Positions 42,334 to 51,345 of a stretch of DNA of 64,000 nt are shown here, piece after piece. The position numbers and the translations under genes are program-made. How positions within the stretch are numbered: position 1 is the stretch's first letter; each line of letters begins with the position of its first letter. The DNA comes from Streptomyces sp. NBC_01439 (GTDB lineage: Bacteria > Actinomycetota > Actinomycetes > Streptomycetales > Streptomycetaceae), in NCBI RefSeq assembly GCF_036227605.1, contig NZ_CP109487.1:6385501-6449500 (forward strand), written 5' to 3'. The notes beneath the pieces were generated by a model. The model ran no database searches and was not told where the DNA came from. It worked only from the letters and a program-made list of their open reading frames with translations.

Positions 42334-43491
42334 TCAGAAGTCCTCCGTCTCGTCCGTGAGGTGGCGCAGTACGTCCGTCAGGTCCTGTCGGCGGGCGAAC
42401 GCCACCCGCTGGCGGTGGGCGCCCGAGCCGTCGCGCAGGAGGCCCGCCAGGGTCTTGGCGGCGTGGTCGAGGTCGCCGGCGGCGGCCAGTTCCGGGGCGA
42501 CCAGGTCCAGCAGGGCCTCCGCGAGGTCCGCCGCGGGGAGTTCCGTTCCCGAGTACGGGTCGAGGCCGAAGCCCTCCAGGCCGTCGTGGGCCGCCCGCCA
42601 GCGCGCGAGGCGCAGTACGTCGTCCCGCACGGCCGGTTCGGGCCGGCGCTCCGCGATCTCGCGCAGCGCCGTGGAGACCAGCGCGCGGGCCAGTTCGGCC
42701 TGGAGGACGGCCGAGTCGATGTCCGGGGACATGTCGGGCGCCCGGATCTCGAGCGTCGGCCAGTGTCCGGAGGGGCGGAGGTCCCAGTAGACCATCTTGG
42801 TGTCCAGGGCCGCCCCGGAGCCGAGCAGGGTCTGCACCGAGCGCCGGAAGTGCGCCGTGGACGTGAAGTGCGGGGGCAGGCCCGCCGAGGGCCAGCCGGA
42901 CCAGGCCATGGCCCGCCAGCTGGCATGACCGGTGTCACGGCCGCCCCAGAACGGCGAGTTGGCGGCCAGCGCGATCAGCGTGGGCAGCCAGGGTCTGATC
43001 CGGTTGGACACGGCCACCGCCGTGTCCACGTCGAGCGTGCCGATGTGAATGTGGCGGCCGCAGCTGACCAGCGTGTCGGTGAGCGCGCCGAAGCGGCGGT
43101 GCTGCTCGCGCTGGCGCGGCAGGTCGTCGGTCAGGTGCAGCGGTCCCTCCACGGCGACGACCGGCGAGGGGGCGGCCAGCAGCCGGCAGCCGTGGGCGCG
43201 GGCGGCCCGGCCGACGGTGCGCCGCAGCGCGGCGAGCTCGGCGCGCAGCGAAGCCGCCGAGTGGGCTATCGGGGTCGATATCTCCACCTGGTAGCGGGTG
43301 CCTTCGGGGTGGAGTTCGCCGGGCAGCCCGCCGGCCGTCGCCAGGACCAGCGGGGCGGCGGGAACCACCCGGAAGCTGCGGGCGTCGACGAGCAGGAACT
43401 CCTCCTCGACGCCGACGGTGAGGGGGACGGCGGGGCGTCCCGTGTTCTGCGTCGTGCCGGTGCTCGCGGTGCTGTTGCCAGGTTCGATCAC
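42334..43491 (-). CDS. YbdK-type carboxylate-amine ligase (glutamate-cysteine ligase 2 family)
   Basis: A 385-residue protein of the GCS2 family. VGVEEEFLLVDARSFRVVP gives the metal-binding Glu cluster, CGRHIHIGTLDVD and the PSGHWPTLEIRAPDM segment are typical, and the length fits. The family joins glutamate to cysteine weakly or to unknown amines; actinomycetes usually carry several paralogues. The gene stands alone between the Crp gene and a divergent MFS gene. Confidence 0.88.
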   Translation of the reverse strand: MIEPGNSTASTGTTQNTGRPAVPLTVGVEEEFLLVDARSFRVVPAAPLVLATAGGLPGELHPEGTRYQVEISTPIAHSAASLRAELAALRRTVGRAARAHGCRLLAAPSPVVAVEGPLHLTDDLPRQREQHRRFGALTDTLVSCGRHIHIGTLDVDTAVAVSNRIRPWLPTLIALAANSPFWGGRDTGHASWRAMAWSGWPSAGLPPHFTSTAHFRRSVQTLLGSGAALDTKMVYWDLRPSGHWPTLEIRAPDMSPDIDSAVLQAELARALVSTALREIAERRPEPAVRDDVLRLARWRAAHDGLEGFGLDPYSGTELPAADLAEALLDLVAPELAAAGDLDHAAKTLAGLLRDGSGAHRQRVAFARRQDLTDVLRHLTDETEDF

Positions 43492-43705
43492 TACGCCTCC
43501 CTGGACATACGAGTCTTTTCATCATGAGCTGAACCCGAGGTGAGGAGCGCACGTCGATTCGGTCAAATGTCCGATGATAATGGCGAGTTACCGGTAAAAC
43601 GCCGCCCGGTCCGGGAATCCGGAGCAGGGTGTGGCGACTGTTGCCGGTGTGTGAAAGGGCCGAAATTCCAGGAGGGCGCCGGACGGTCGGTGATTATCAT
43701 CCGAT

Positions 43706-44968
43706 GTGACTCCGACGACCGCCCCACCCCGGCTCTGGCAGCGCATATTCGCCGACCTCACGCCGCTGAGCGCATCCGCCGACTACCGGCGGCTGTGGTT
43801 CGGCGGAACCATCTCGTGGGTCGGGCAAGCGATGACCACCCTCGCCATCTCGCTCCAGGTCTACGACATCACCCGGTCCAGCTTCTCCGTCGGGCTCGTC
43901 GGTCTCTTCTCGCTCGTCCCGCTCGTCGTCTTCGGCCTCTACGGCGGCGCGATCGCCGACACCGTGGACCGGCGCAAACTCGGCCTCTACAGCTCGATGG
44001 GCGCCGCCGCACTCTCGGTCGTGCTCGCCGTCGCCGCGCTGCTCGACTTCCACCGCGTCTGGTTCCTGTACGCCGTCGTCGCACTCCAGGCGGTCTGCGG
44101 GGCGCTCACCGGGCCCGCGCGGTCCGCCATGATCCCGAGGCTGCTCCCGGTCGAACAGCTGCCCGCCGCCAATGCCCTGAACTCGATGACCATGACCTTC
44201 GGGTCGATGGTCGGCCCGGCCCTCGGCGGGGTCATCGTCACGGTCGCGGGCTACGGGACGGCCTACCTGATCGACGTCGTCACCTTCGGCGCCGCGCTCT
44301 ACGCGATGTGGAAGCTGCCGTCGATGAAGCCGGACCGGGCCGAGGGCGCCCGGGGACGGGCTTCCGTGCTCGACGGACTGCGCTTCCTCGGCACCCGGCC
44401 GAACATTCGGATGACCTTCTTCTCCGACCTGGCCGCCATGGTGCTCGCCCAGCCCAAGGCACTGTTCCCGGCCATCGCCGTGCTCTGGTACGGCGGCGGC
44501 CCCGGTACGGTCGGCCTGCTGGTCGCCGCGCTGGCCGCCGGAGCGCTGCTCGGCGGGCTGTTCTCCGGCTGGCAGGGCCGCATCCGCCGGCACGGGCTGG
44601 CGATCCTGCTGGCCGTCGCCGGCTGGGGGTTGGCCGTAGCGGCGTTCGGGCTCAGCCGGAACCTGTGGCTCGGCATGTTCTTCCTGGCCCTGGCCGGGTA
44701 CGCGGACACCGCCTCGATGGTGTTCCGCACGACCATGCTCCAGGCCGCCACCCCCGACGACATGCGGGGCCGCTTGCAGGGCGTCTTCATCATCGTCGTC
44801 GCGGGCGGGCCCCGGCTCGGTGACTTCCTCGCCGGGACCGCCGCCGACTTGATCTCCCCGGGCGTGGCCGTCACGGGCGGCGGGCTGGCCTGTGTGCTGG
44901 TGCTGGGTCTGCTCGCGCTGCGGTGGCGCAACTTCGCCCGGTACGACGCCCGGTCCCCACAGGCCTGA
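43706..44968 (+). CDS. MFS exporter, EntS-like
   Basis: A 420-residue membrane protein with about 12 helices. The loop 2-3 motif is present (YGGAIADTVDRRKL), and QAVCGALTGPARSAMIPRLL together with LPAANALNSMTMTFGSMVGP match the EntS/MFS_3 family of siderophore and drug exporters. It starts at GTG 43706. The substrate is unknown. No siderophore gene is adjacent. Confidence 0.87.
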   Translation: MTPTTAPPRLWQRIFADLTPLSASADYRRLWFGGTISWVGQAMTTLAISLQVYDITRSSFSVGLVGLFSLVPLVVFGLYGGAIADTVDRRKLGLYSSMGAAALSVVLAVAALLDFHRVWFLYAVVALQAVCGALTGPARSAMIPRLLPVEQLPAANALNSMTMTFGSMVGPALGGVIVTVAGYGTAYLIDVVTFGAALYAMWKLPSMKPDRAEGARGRASVLDGLRFLGTRPNIRMTFFSDLAAMVLAQPKALFPAIAVLWYGGGPGTVGLLVAALAAGALLGGLFSGWQGRIRRHGLAILLAVAGWGLAVAAFGLSRNLWLGMFFLALAGYADTASMVFRTTMLQAATPDDMRGRLQGVFIIVVAGGPRLGDFLAGTAADLISPGVAVTGGGLACVLVLGLLALRWRNFARYDARSPQA

Positions 44969-45040
44969 CAGCTGGGCCTGCCGGGACTGCTGGGGCCGCC
45001 GGGTGGGCTGCCGCCTGCTGCCCGTCGGTGGGTACCGACC

Positions 45041-45080
45041 TGCGTGCCGACCCGTGCCGACCCGTGCCGACGCGTGCCGG
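45041..45080. repeat. 10-bp tandem repeat (CGTGCCGACC type)
   Basis: Four near-identical 10-base units lie between the convergent MFS and cupin genes. It is probably a slippage repeat with no visible function, and could be a useful strain marker. Confidence 0.75.
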
Positions 45081-45101
45081 CCCCCGGCGCGACCGGCCGG
45101 A

Positions 45102-45464
45102 CTACGCGTCCACCGGTTCCCGGGTCCGGTCGCCGCCTCCGCTACCGGTGTTGACGGTGCCGACCGGTTCGAAGAGCAGGATCTGTGCCTCCTCCGCCGC
45201 CGCCGGGCAGTGTTCGACCCCGCGCGGGACCACGTACATCTCGCCGGGTCCCAGGACCACCTCCCCGTCGCGCAGGCGGATCGTCAGGGTGCCCCCGACC
45301 ACCAGGAACAGCTCGTCGGTGTCCTCGTGGGTGTGCCAGACGAACTCCCCCTGGAGCCGGGCGGCCTTGACCTCGTAGTCGTTGACGCGGGCGATGCGCC
45401 GCGGGGCCCACTGCTCGGTGAAACCCGCCAGCTTTTCGGCGATGTTGACCTTCTGTTTCGTCAT
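45102..45464 (-). CDS. Small cupin protein
   Basis: A 120-residue single-domain cupin: metal motif WHTHEDTDELFLVVGG (His, His, Glu) then GEMYVVPRGVEHCPAA (second His). It probably binds a divalent metal and may be an isomerase, a dioxygenase or a small-molecule sensor. It is divergent from the AraC gene 48 bases away, so the two may be regulated together. Start ATG 45464. Confidence 0.88.
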   Translation of the reverse strand: MTKQKVNIAEKLAGFTEQWAPRRIARVNDYEVKAARLQGEFVWHTHEDTDELFLVVGGTLTIRLRDGEVVLGPGEMYVVPRGVEHCPAAAEEAQILLFEPVGTVNTGSGGGDRTREPVDA

Positions 45465-45512
45465 GCGGACAGCCTGTCGGCACGCCCGCGGACGGTCTTG
45501 TACGTTCCTGAC

Positions 45513-46328
45513 ATGGCCGCGATACGTCCGCCCAGCACCGTGTCCGCCTGGCAGCCGCCGGTGCCCGGCATCGCCGAGGTCTTCCACGCCCGCTTCACCG
45601 AGCACGCGTACCCGGCCCACGTGCACGACACCTGGGCGCTGATGATCCTCGACGGCGGACGGGTGGACTTCGCCCTCGACGGGGAACGGCACGGCCTCGG
45701 GGTGTCGGACGCGGTGGTCCTGCTGCCGCCCGGGGTGAGCCACGACGGGCGGACCGTGACCGAGACCGGTTTCCGCAAGCGCGTGTTGTACCTGGACACT
45801 TCGGTGCTCCCGGAGCGGCTGACCGGGGCCGCCGTCGACACCCCGCTGCTGGCCGACCCCGCGCTCCGTGCGCGCGTGCACGGGCTGCACCTGGCGCTCG
45901 CGGAACGGGACCCCTTCGAGGCCCAGTCGCGCCTGGCCTTCCTACGGGAGCGGCTGCACCGCCGGCTGGCGGGGCGCGCGGCCGAAGGGCGGGGGCCCGT
46001 GCCGGGCGCGCGGGTCGCCGTACGGCTGCGCGAGCTGCTCGACGCGCGGGTGGTCGAGGGGATCACCCTGGAGGAGGCCTCGGTCGAGCTCGGACACCTG
46101 CACCCCACGCACCTGATCCGGACCTTCAAGTCGGCGTACGGGCTGCCGCCGCACGCGTATCTGACTGCGCGACGGGTGGCGTTGGCGCGGCGGCTGCTGC
46201 TGGCGGGGGTGCGGCCGGCCGAGGCGGCGGTGGCGGCTGGGTTCTACGACCAGGCGCACCTGACGCGGCACTTCGGGCGGCACGTCGGGATCAGCCCGGC
46301 GCGGTTCGCCCGATCCGGCCGGTCGTGA
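45513..46328 (+). CDS. AraC-family transcriptional regulator
   Basis: A 271-residue regulator with an N-terminal cupin sensor (TEHAYPAHVHDTWALMILDG) and a C-terminal double HTH (ITLEEASVELGHLHPTHLIR; AAVAAGFYDQAHLTRHFGRH). Start ATG 45513. It is divergent from the cupin gene, a common arrangement for control of the neighbour. The ligand is unknown. Confidence 0.88.
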   Translation: MAAIRPPSTVSAWQPPVPGIAEVFHARFTEHAYPAHVHDTWALMILDGGRVDFALDGERHGLGVSDAVVLLPPGVSHDGRTVTETGFRKRVLYLDTSVLPERLTGAAVDTPLLADPALRARVHGLHLALAERDPFEAQSRLAFLRERLHRRLAGRAAEGRGPVPGARVAVRLRELLDARVVEGITLEEASVELGHLHPTHLIRTFKSAYGLPPHAYLTARRVALARRLLLAGVRPAEAAVAAGFYDQAHLTRHFGRHVGISPARFARSGRS

Positions 46329-46377
46329 GGGGAAGCCGGCCGGTCGTCCGGCTGTCGCAGCGCCGGGTCGGGCGGCG

Positions 46378-47727
46378 TCAGGCCCCGTCGGCCGGGCCGA
46401 CGATGCCGCGGGCGACCCCCAGGGCGACCAGGTCCTGGGGGCGGACGCGGAGTTGGTCCGCCGTGGCGGGCGCGGCCGCCGGGGGCCGCTTGAGGATGGC
46501 CGCCGCCAGTTCCGGGGCGATCACCGAGAAGTAGCTGTCCGGTGTGGCCCAGGTGTTCCCCGGCGCGGCCAGCGCGAGGGCGCCGCCCGAGCCGCCCTCG
46601 CCGATCAGCAGGGTGGTGACGGGGACGGTGGCCGCGGCCACCGCCGCGAAGGTGTCCGCGATGGCCGCGCCCGCGCCCGCGTGTTCGGCGGCGGCGTCGT
46701 TGGCCGCGCCCGGGGTGTCCACCAGGGTGAGCACCGGGATGCCCAGCCGGTCCGCGAGGCGGATGACGCGGGCGGCCGTACGGTAGCCCGCCGGGCGGGT
46801 GGCGGTGCCGCACTGGGCGGCGTAGGCGACGGCGCGGCCCTCGCGCAGCCCGAATCCGCACAGCATGCCGGGGTCGGTGCCGCCCGCCCGGTCCCCGGAG
46901 AGGGGCAGGCGGAGCTCGAAGTACGCGTCCAGGTACGCGGCGGCGTGCGGCCGGTCGGGGTGCCTGGCCTGCAGGACGGCGTCCCATCCGGTCCGCGGCG
47001 GGCTCGCGTCCGCCAGCGCGCCAGGCGGCTCCAGCGGCGCTGCGGGGCGGGGCGCGGCCAGGATGCGGAGCCAGTCGGCGAGGGTGCCCGGCAGCTCGGC
47101 GGCGGGCACCACGGCGTCCACGTGACCGGCGGCGTACTGCCCTTCGGCGCCGTAGGCCGTGGGATCGGCGTCCGCCGGACGCACCCGGGACCCGGCGAAG
47201 CCGACCTGGGCCCCGGGGAGCGCGAGGACCACATCGGCCCCGGCCCCCAGGGTGGCCCAGCCGCCGCCCGTGGTCGGATCGCGCAGGACGGCGAGCTGCG
47301 GGAGCCCCGCGGCCCGGGTCAGGACGCACTGGCGGGCCACGCGCTGGAGCTGGGTGAGGGCGAGCATGCCCTCCTGCATCCGGGAGCCGCCGGTGGCGAT
47401 CAGCGAGACGAGGGGGAGCCGGTGTTCGCGGGCGTGGGCGTACGCGGCTTCGAGCCGGTCCCCGGTGCGCTGCCCCAGCGAGCCGCCGAGGAAGCCGAAC
47501 TCGAAGGAGATGACGGTGGCTTCGCGGCCGCCGACCCGGGCGGTGCCGGTGACCACGGACTCCTGTTCGCCGGTGCGCTCGGCGGCGCGGGCGCGGGAGT
47601 CGTCGTAGCCGGTCCACTCCAGGGGGCCGTCGGCGGGCGACTCCCGCCGGGGCGCCGGGAGTTCGGTGAAGCTGCCGGCGTCGGTCACGGAGGCGATGGC
47701 CGCGCGGGCCGAGAGGCGGGTCGTCAC
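46378..47727 (-). CDS. Fused acyl-CoA carboxyltransferase (AccD-AccA type)
   Basis: A 449-residue carboxyltransferase with both crotonase-fold halves. The beta-like half has FGFLGGSLGQRTGDRLEAAY and ATGGSRMQEGMLALTQL, and the alpha-like half has VLTLVDTPGAANDAAAEHAG and LLIGEGGSGGALALA. The two halves bind acyl-CoA and carboxybiotin. No N-terminal zinc finger of E. coli AccD is present. Start GTG 47727. Streptomycetes use separate AccB/PccB-type enzymes for most malonyl-CoA, so this fused one may be auxiliary. Confidence 0.85.
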   Translation of the reverse strand: MTTRLSARAAIASVTDAGSFTELPAPRRESPADGPLEWTGYDDSRARAAERTGEQESVVTGTARVGGREATVISFEFGFLGGSLGQRTGDRLEAAYAHAREHRLPLVSLIATGGSRMQEGMLALTQLQRVARQCVLTRAAGLPQLAVLRDPTTGGGWATLGAGADVVLALPGAQVGFAGSRVRPADADPTAYGAEGQYAAGHVDAVVPAAELPGTLADWLRILAAPRPAAPLEPPGALADASPPRTGWDAVLQARHPDRPHAAAYLDAYFELRLPLSGDRAGGTDPGMLCGFGLREGRAVAYAAQCGTATRPAGYRTAARVIRLADRLGIPVLTLVDTPGAANDAAAEHAGAGAAIADTFAAVAAATVPVTTLLIGEGGSGGALALAAPGNTWATPDSYFSVIAPELAAAILKRPPAAAPATADQLRVRPQDLVALGVARGIVGPADGA

Positions 47728-47753
47728 GGGGTCACCCCAGGTCGGGTCGTCGG

Positions 47754-47774
47754 TTGACGGTTGACGGTTGACGG
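47754..47774. repeat. 7-bp tandem repeat TTGACGG x3
   Basis: Three exact TTGACGG units lie 27-47 bases upstream of the carboxyltransferase start (gene on the minus strand). It may be simple slippage. Read as CCGTCAA on the minus strand it does not form an obvious promoter element. Confidence 0.7.
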
Positions 47775-47894
47775 TCGTCGAAGTCGTGTACGGACGACAG
47801 TACTTGGACCGGGTGGCGCCGGGGCGCCCGGCGGTGGATCCGGACGGCGTCGGTGGACGGTGGCGACCGGTGCGGCGCGGCCGGGACTCGCCGG

Positions 47895-48554
47895 TCACGG
47901 GAGCGGGAGGGCGATCTTCACCGCGTACGCGGCGACCAGGCCGTAGCCGAGGCGGAAGGTCCAGACGCGGGCGCCGTCCGGGACGCGGGTGCCGGCGAGG
48001 GCGCCGAGCGTCACGAGCGCCTGCTGCCAGAGGAGGGAGGCGGCGCCGACACCGAGGAGGAAGGCGGCGCCGGCCGCTCCGGCGCCGAGGGCGGCGCCCT
48101 GGGCGGTGGTGAGGGCGGCGAAGTAGAGGGCGGTGGTGGGGTTGAGGGCGGTGAGGCCGACGTACCGGGCGAAGGCCTTGGCCGGCCGGGCCGCGGGCCG
48201 GGCGGACACGGTGTCGGATGCCGCGGCGGAGTCCGAGACCCGGACGGGGGCCGAGGCCCGGGCGGGGGAGGCCCCGTAGAGGCCGCGCGCCGCAATGACC
48301 AGCAGGATCACCGCCGAGGCCAGCCGTACCCAGGCCTCGACCGGGGCGACGTGGGAGGCCACCCAGGGCCCCAGGGCGGTGGCGAGGGCTGCGTAGCCGA
48401 GGTCGACGGCCGCGATTCCCGCGGCCGCGGCCACGGCAGTGCGGCGGTCGCGCATGGCCTCTTGCAGCAGCAGCACGCTCATCGCCCCCATGGGCATCGC
48501 CACGCCCAGCCCCGCGGCCGCGCCCGCCAGCGTCGGTGTCATCAGTTCGCTCAT
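47895..48554 (-). CDS. LysE-family amino acid exporter
   Basis: A 219-residue membrane protein with LysE features: GAAAGLGVAMPMGAMSVLLL start, GYAALATALG, and LTALNPTTALYFAALT (the conserved NP motif after helix 3). A Ser/Ala-rich linker lies in the middle. It is divergent from an Lrp/AsnC gene 69 bases away, the classic pairing in which the regulator switches on the exporter when the amino acid accumulates. Confidence 0.88.
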   Translation of the reverse strand: MSELMTPTLAGAAAGLGVAMPMGAMSVLLLQEAMRDRRTAVAAAAGIAAVDLGYAALATALGPWVASHVAPVEAWVRLASAVILLVIAARGLYGASPARASAPVRVSDSAAASDTVSARPAARPAKAFARYVGLTALNPTTALYFAALTTAQGAALGAGAAGAAFLLGVGAASLLWQQALVTLGALAGTRVPDGARVWTFRLGYGLVAAYAVKIALPLP

Positions 48555-48623
48555 GGGGCGAGCGTCGGGCCCGGCCTTCGGGGGGCGAGCGCGCATACCG
48601 GGCCCGGCTGCGAGAATCGCGGT

Positions 48624-49064
48624 ATGGACCGCCTCGACAGGGAAATCCTCGGCATCTTGCAGCAGGATGCGCGGATCTCGTACCGGGACCTGGGAGTCCG
48701 TGTCGGCCTCAGCGCCAATGCCACCGCCGACCGGGTCCGACGGATGCGCCGCGAAGGGGTGATCCGCGGGTTCACCACGATCGTGGACCCGGCGGCCGAC
48801 ACCGCCGGCGGGCTCGTCGTCTTCATCGACGTCACCCTGCGCCAGGACACCACCAACGAGGAGTTCGAGCGGCAGGTCGCCAAGCTCTCCGGGATCACCG
48901 AGGTCGTGCACGTGACCGGCGAGCACGACTACCTCGTACGCGCCCGGGCCGCCGACCCCGCCGCCCTCGACGGGCTGCTCCGCCGCATGAAACGGGAGGC
49001 GGGGGTGGCCCAGTCCAACACCCGGATCGCACTGCGCGCGGCCACCCGACCGGGCCAGTACTAG
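48624..49064 (+). CDS. Lrp/AsnC-family regulator
   Basis: The 146-residue protein has the AsnC HTH (ILGILQQDARISYRDLGVRV followed by LSANATADRVRRM) and the RAM ligand domain (GITEVVHVTGEHDYLVRARA). Start ATG 48624. It probably senses an amino acid and controls the divergent LysE gene. Confidence 0.9.
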   Translation: MDRLDREILGILQQDARISYRDLGVRVGLSANATADRVRRMRREGVIRGFTTIVDPAADTAGGLVVFIDVTLRQDTTNEEFERQVAKLSGITEVVHVTGEHDYLVRARAADPAALDGLLRRMKREAGVAQSNTRIALRAATRPGQY

Positions 49065-49135
49065 GCCGTCCCTTCCGGATCTTGCCGGGCCCGCGACGCC
49101 CGGCCCGGCACGCCGCGGGCCCTACCGACGTCAGG

Positions 49136-49680
49136 TCACCCCGCGGCCGCGTAGCAGTGCACGGTCACCGTCCGCTCCGGGCTCCACCGCTGCTCGACCG
49201 TGGCCAGCAACTCCCAGCCCAGACGCTCGTAGAGGGCCACCGCCGAGGCGTCGGAGGCCACGACGTCGAGCACGGGATGCAGATCGCGCTCCCGCGCCTC
49301 CCGCGTCGCCGGGCCATCAGGAGCGCACCGATCCCGTGGCCCCGGGCCGCCGGAGCGACGAACAGACGGCCGACCACGGCGGCCCCCGCACGGCTCGCGC
49401 CCTCGCGGCTGCTCCACAGCGCGGGCGCCGCATCGCCTTCCGCACTGCGGGCCAGGCCGACGTGACCGACGATCCGCCCGTCGAGCTCCGCCACCCAGGC
49501 GGCGAGCAGTGCCGGCCCGGACAGCCAGCCGCCGGGGTTGTCCGGCCAGTTCACCGGATAGCCGTCCTGCTCGTGGACCTCGGCGAGTACCCGGACGCAC
49601 GCACCGAGGTCGGCGTCCGTCCGACTCCGGACGTGCCGGACCGCGGGTTCGCCGGCTGCTGGAGCACCCTCGTCGTTCAT
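49136..49680 (-). pseudogene. Frameshifted GNAT acetyltransferase
   Basis: From ATG 49680 the frame encodes the first two thirds of a GNAT protein (VVGRLFVAPAARGHGIGALL). It then changes phase near 49310-49318: the real C-terminal part (LDVVASDASAVALYERLGWE, ending VTVHCYAAAG at 49136) is in another frame. Adding one base, such as a G to the GCCCGGCGACG stretch, would restore a normal protein of about 180 residues. It is therefore either a recent one-base deletion or a sequencing error. Confidence 0.82.
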
Positions 49681-49749
49681 CGGATCATGGAAGCACAGCC
49701 GCGGAGCAGGGGTCCGTGGTCGACCGTTTCCGAAGCGCGCCCGCGGCCG

Positions 49750-51345
49750 CTACAGCGCCGACTCCCACGTCACCGTCGTACCCCGCGCACCCGACTCCGT
49801 ACGGCCGTCGTCCGCCACCGTCAGACGGACCCGGGACGGGCCCGCTTCCACCTGCACGTCGATGAAGGTGATCCCGCCGCGCCGGTGCGCCGCGGCCAGG
49901 GCGCCGCGCAGGGCGCCGAGCAGCTCGACCGCCACCGGATCCGGCAGGAGGGCGTCCACCGCGCCCGCGAAGTGCACCGACGGTTGGAAGCCGAGCACGG
50001 CCGCCGCCCCGCCCGTCTCGCGCAGCACCCGCCCCCGGAAGGTCGTCGGGGCGTCGGTCGGCGGCTGCTGGAGGGCGAAGATGGCCGTCCGGACCTCCTG
50101 GATGGTGGAGTCGAGCTCGTCCACCGCCCGGCCGAGCTCGTCGCCCACCGTGTCCCCCGACGGGGCGTTCGCGGCCCGCCGCCGGGTGCTTTCGAGCATC
50201 ATCTCGGTGGCGAAGAGCCGCTGGACCACCAGGTCGTGCAGGTCCCGCGCGATCCGGTCGCGGTCCTCGTACACCGCCAGCTGCTCCCGGTCGTGCTGGG
50301 CGTCCGCCAGTACGAGGGCCAGCGCGGCCTGGGAGGCGAACTGCGAGGCGAGCAGCCGGTCCACCGCGTCGTACGCGGGGCCGCCCCGGGCGCGGGGCAG
50401 GGCCAGGGTGCCGATCAGCTGGCCGCCGCTCTGCAGCGGAAGCATCATGCTCGGCCCGAACCGCTCCCGCACGTGCGTGGTCATCCGGGGATCCGTCGCC
50501 GAGTCGTCGATGAAGACGGGCTCGCCGCCGAGGAGTTGTACCAGCACCGGCGAACCGGGGGCGATCGCCGTCCCCACCAGGTCCCCGGGGTCCCCCTGCG
50601 TGGAGGCGGCCACGATCTCCATGCCGCCCTCGGGGGTCGGCTGGAGCACCACCCCGGCCGCTGCGTCCGCCAACAGCCGGGCCCGTTCGGCCACGCACTT
50701 CAGGGCGTCGGCCGCGGGGCGTCCGGCGAGCAGGGTCGTGGTCACGGCGGCGGCGCCGTCGATCCAGCGCTCCCGGCGGCGCGCGGTCTCGTAGAGCCGG
50801 GCGTTGCCGATCGCTATGCCCGCCTGTGAGGCCAGGACGCGCAGCAGGGCGAGGTCCTCGTCCGTGAAGGGGCCGCCGCCCCGCTTCTCGGTGAGGTAGA
50901 GGCTGCCGAAGACCTCCGTGTGCACCCGGATCGGGACGCCCAGGAGGCTGTGCATGGGCGGGTGGCCCGGCGGGAACCCGGCGGCCCGCGGGTCTTGGGT
51001 GACGTCGTCCAGGAGCAGTGGACGCGGGTCGCCGACGAGGGCTCCGAGCACGCCGGAGCGGGCGTCCGGCAGGTGCGGGATCGCGGCCCGCTCCTCCTCG
51101 GTGAGCCCCGCCGTGAACAGCCGGGTCAGCAGGACGCGCTCGGGGTCGACGACCCCGAGCGCTCCGTACCGGGCTGCGCACAGTTCGGTCGCGGAGTCCA
51201 CGATGTGCTGGAGGGTGGTGTGCAGCTCCAGCTCGGTCCCGACGTTGAGGACGGCTTCCAGCAGCACCGGAAGCCTGGCCGCCTCCTCGTCCGTCTCCCT
51301 GGGCTCCTGGGGCTCTTGGGGCTCCTGGGGCTCCTGGGGCCTCAT
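49750..51345 (-). CDS. GAF-domain histidine kinase-like protein with degenerate ATP site
   Basis: A 531-residue protein with two GAF domains (about 25-170 and 195-345) and a HisKA_3 helix (DRIARDLHDLVVQRLF, near residue 370) with the phosphorylatable His, as in DevS-like kinases. The ATPase part is damaged: the N-box reads LLGALRGALAAAHRRG with no Asn, and the G1 box reads VADDGRTESGARG with no DxGxG. It may be a scaffold or sensor rather than an active kinase. Its N terminus is QEP repeats. The ATG overlaps the end of the mbl gene (ATGA). Confidence 0.82.
   Translation of the reverse strand: MRPQEPQEPQEPQEPRETDEEAARLPVLLEAVLNVGTELELHTTLQHIVDSATELCAARYGALGVVDPERVLLTRLFTAGLTEEERAAIPHLPDARSGVLGALVGDPRPLLLDDVTQDPRAAGFPPGHPPMHSLLGVPIRVHTEVFGSLYLTEKRGGGPFTDEDLALLRVLASQAGIAIGNARLYETARRRERWIDGAAAVTTTLLAGRPAADALKCVAERARLLADAAAGVVLQPTPEGGMEIVAASTQGDPGDLVGTAIAPGSPVLVQLLGGEPVFIDDSATDPRMTTHVRERFGPSMMLPLQSGGQLIGTLALPRARGGPAYDAVDRLLASQFASQAALALVLADAQHDREQLAVYEDRDRIARDLHDLVVQRLFATEMMLESTRRRAANAPSGDTVGDELGRAVDELDSTIQEVRTAIFALQQPPTDAPTTFRGRVLRETGGAAAVLGFQPSVHFAGAVDALLPDPVAVELLGALRGALAAAHRRGGITFIDVQVEAGPSRVRLTVADDGRTESGARGTTVTWESAL
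51302..51337. repeat. 9-bp tandem repeat coding for the QEP tract
   Basis: Four GGCTCCTGG-type units (one with a C-to-T change) encode Gln-Glu-Pro repeats at the N terminus of the kinase-like protein. The repeat lies between the start codon and the first GAF domain, so copy-number changes would keep the frame. Confidence 0.8.

Noticed and set aside
45041..45080. Regulatory iterons
   Set aside because: The 10-bp units lie between two convergent genes, with no replication or regulator gene and no promoter to control.
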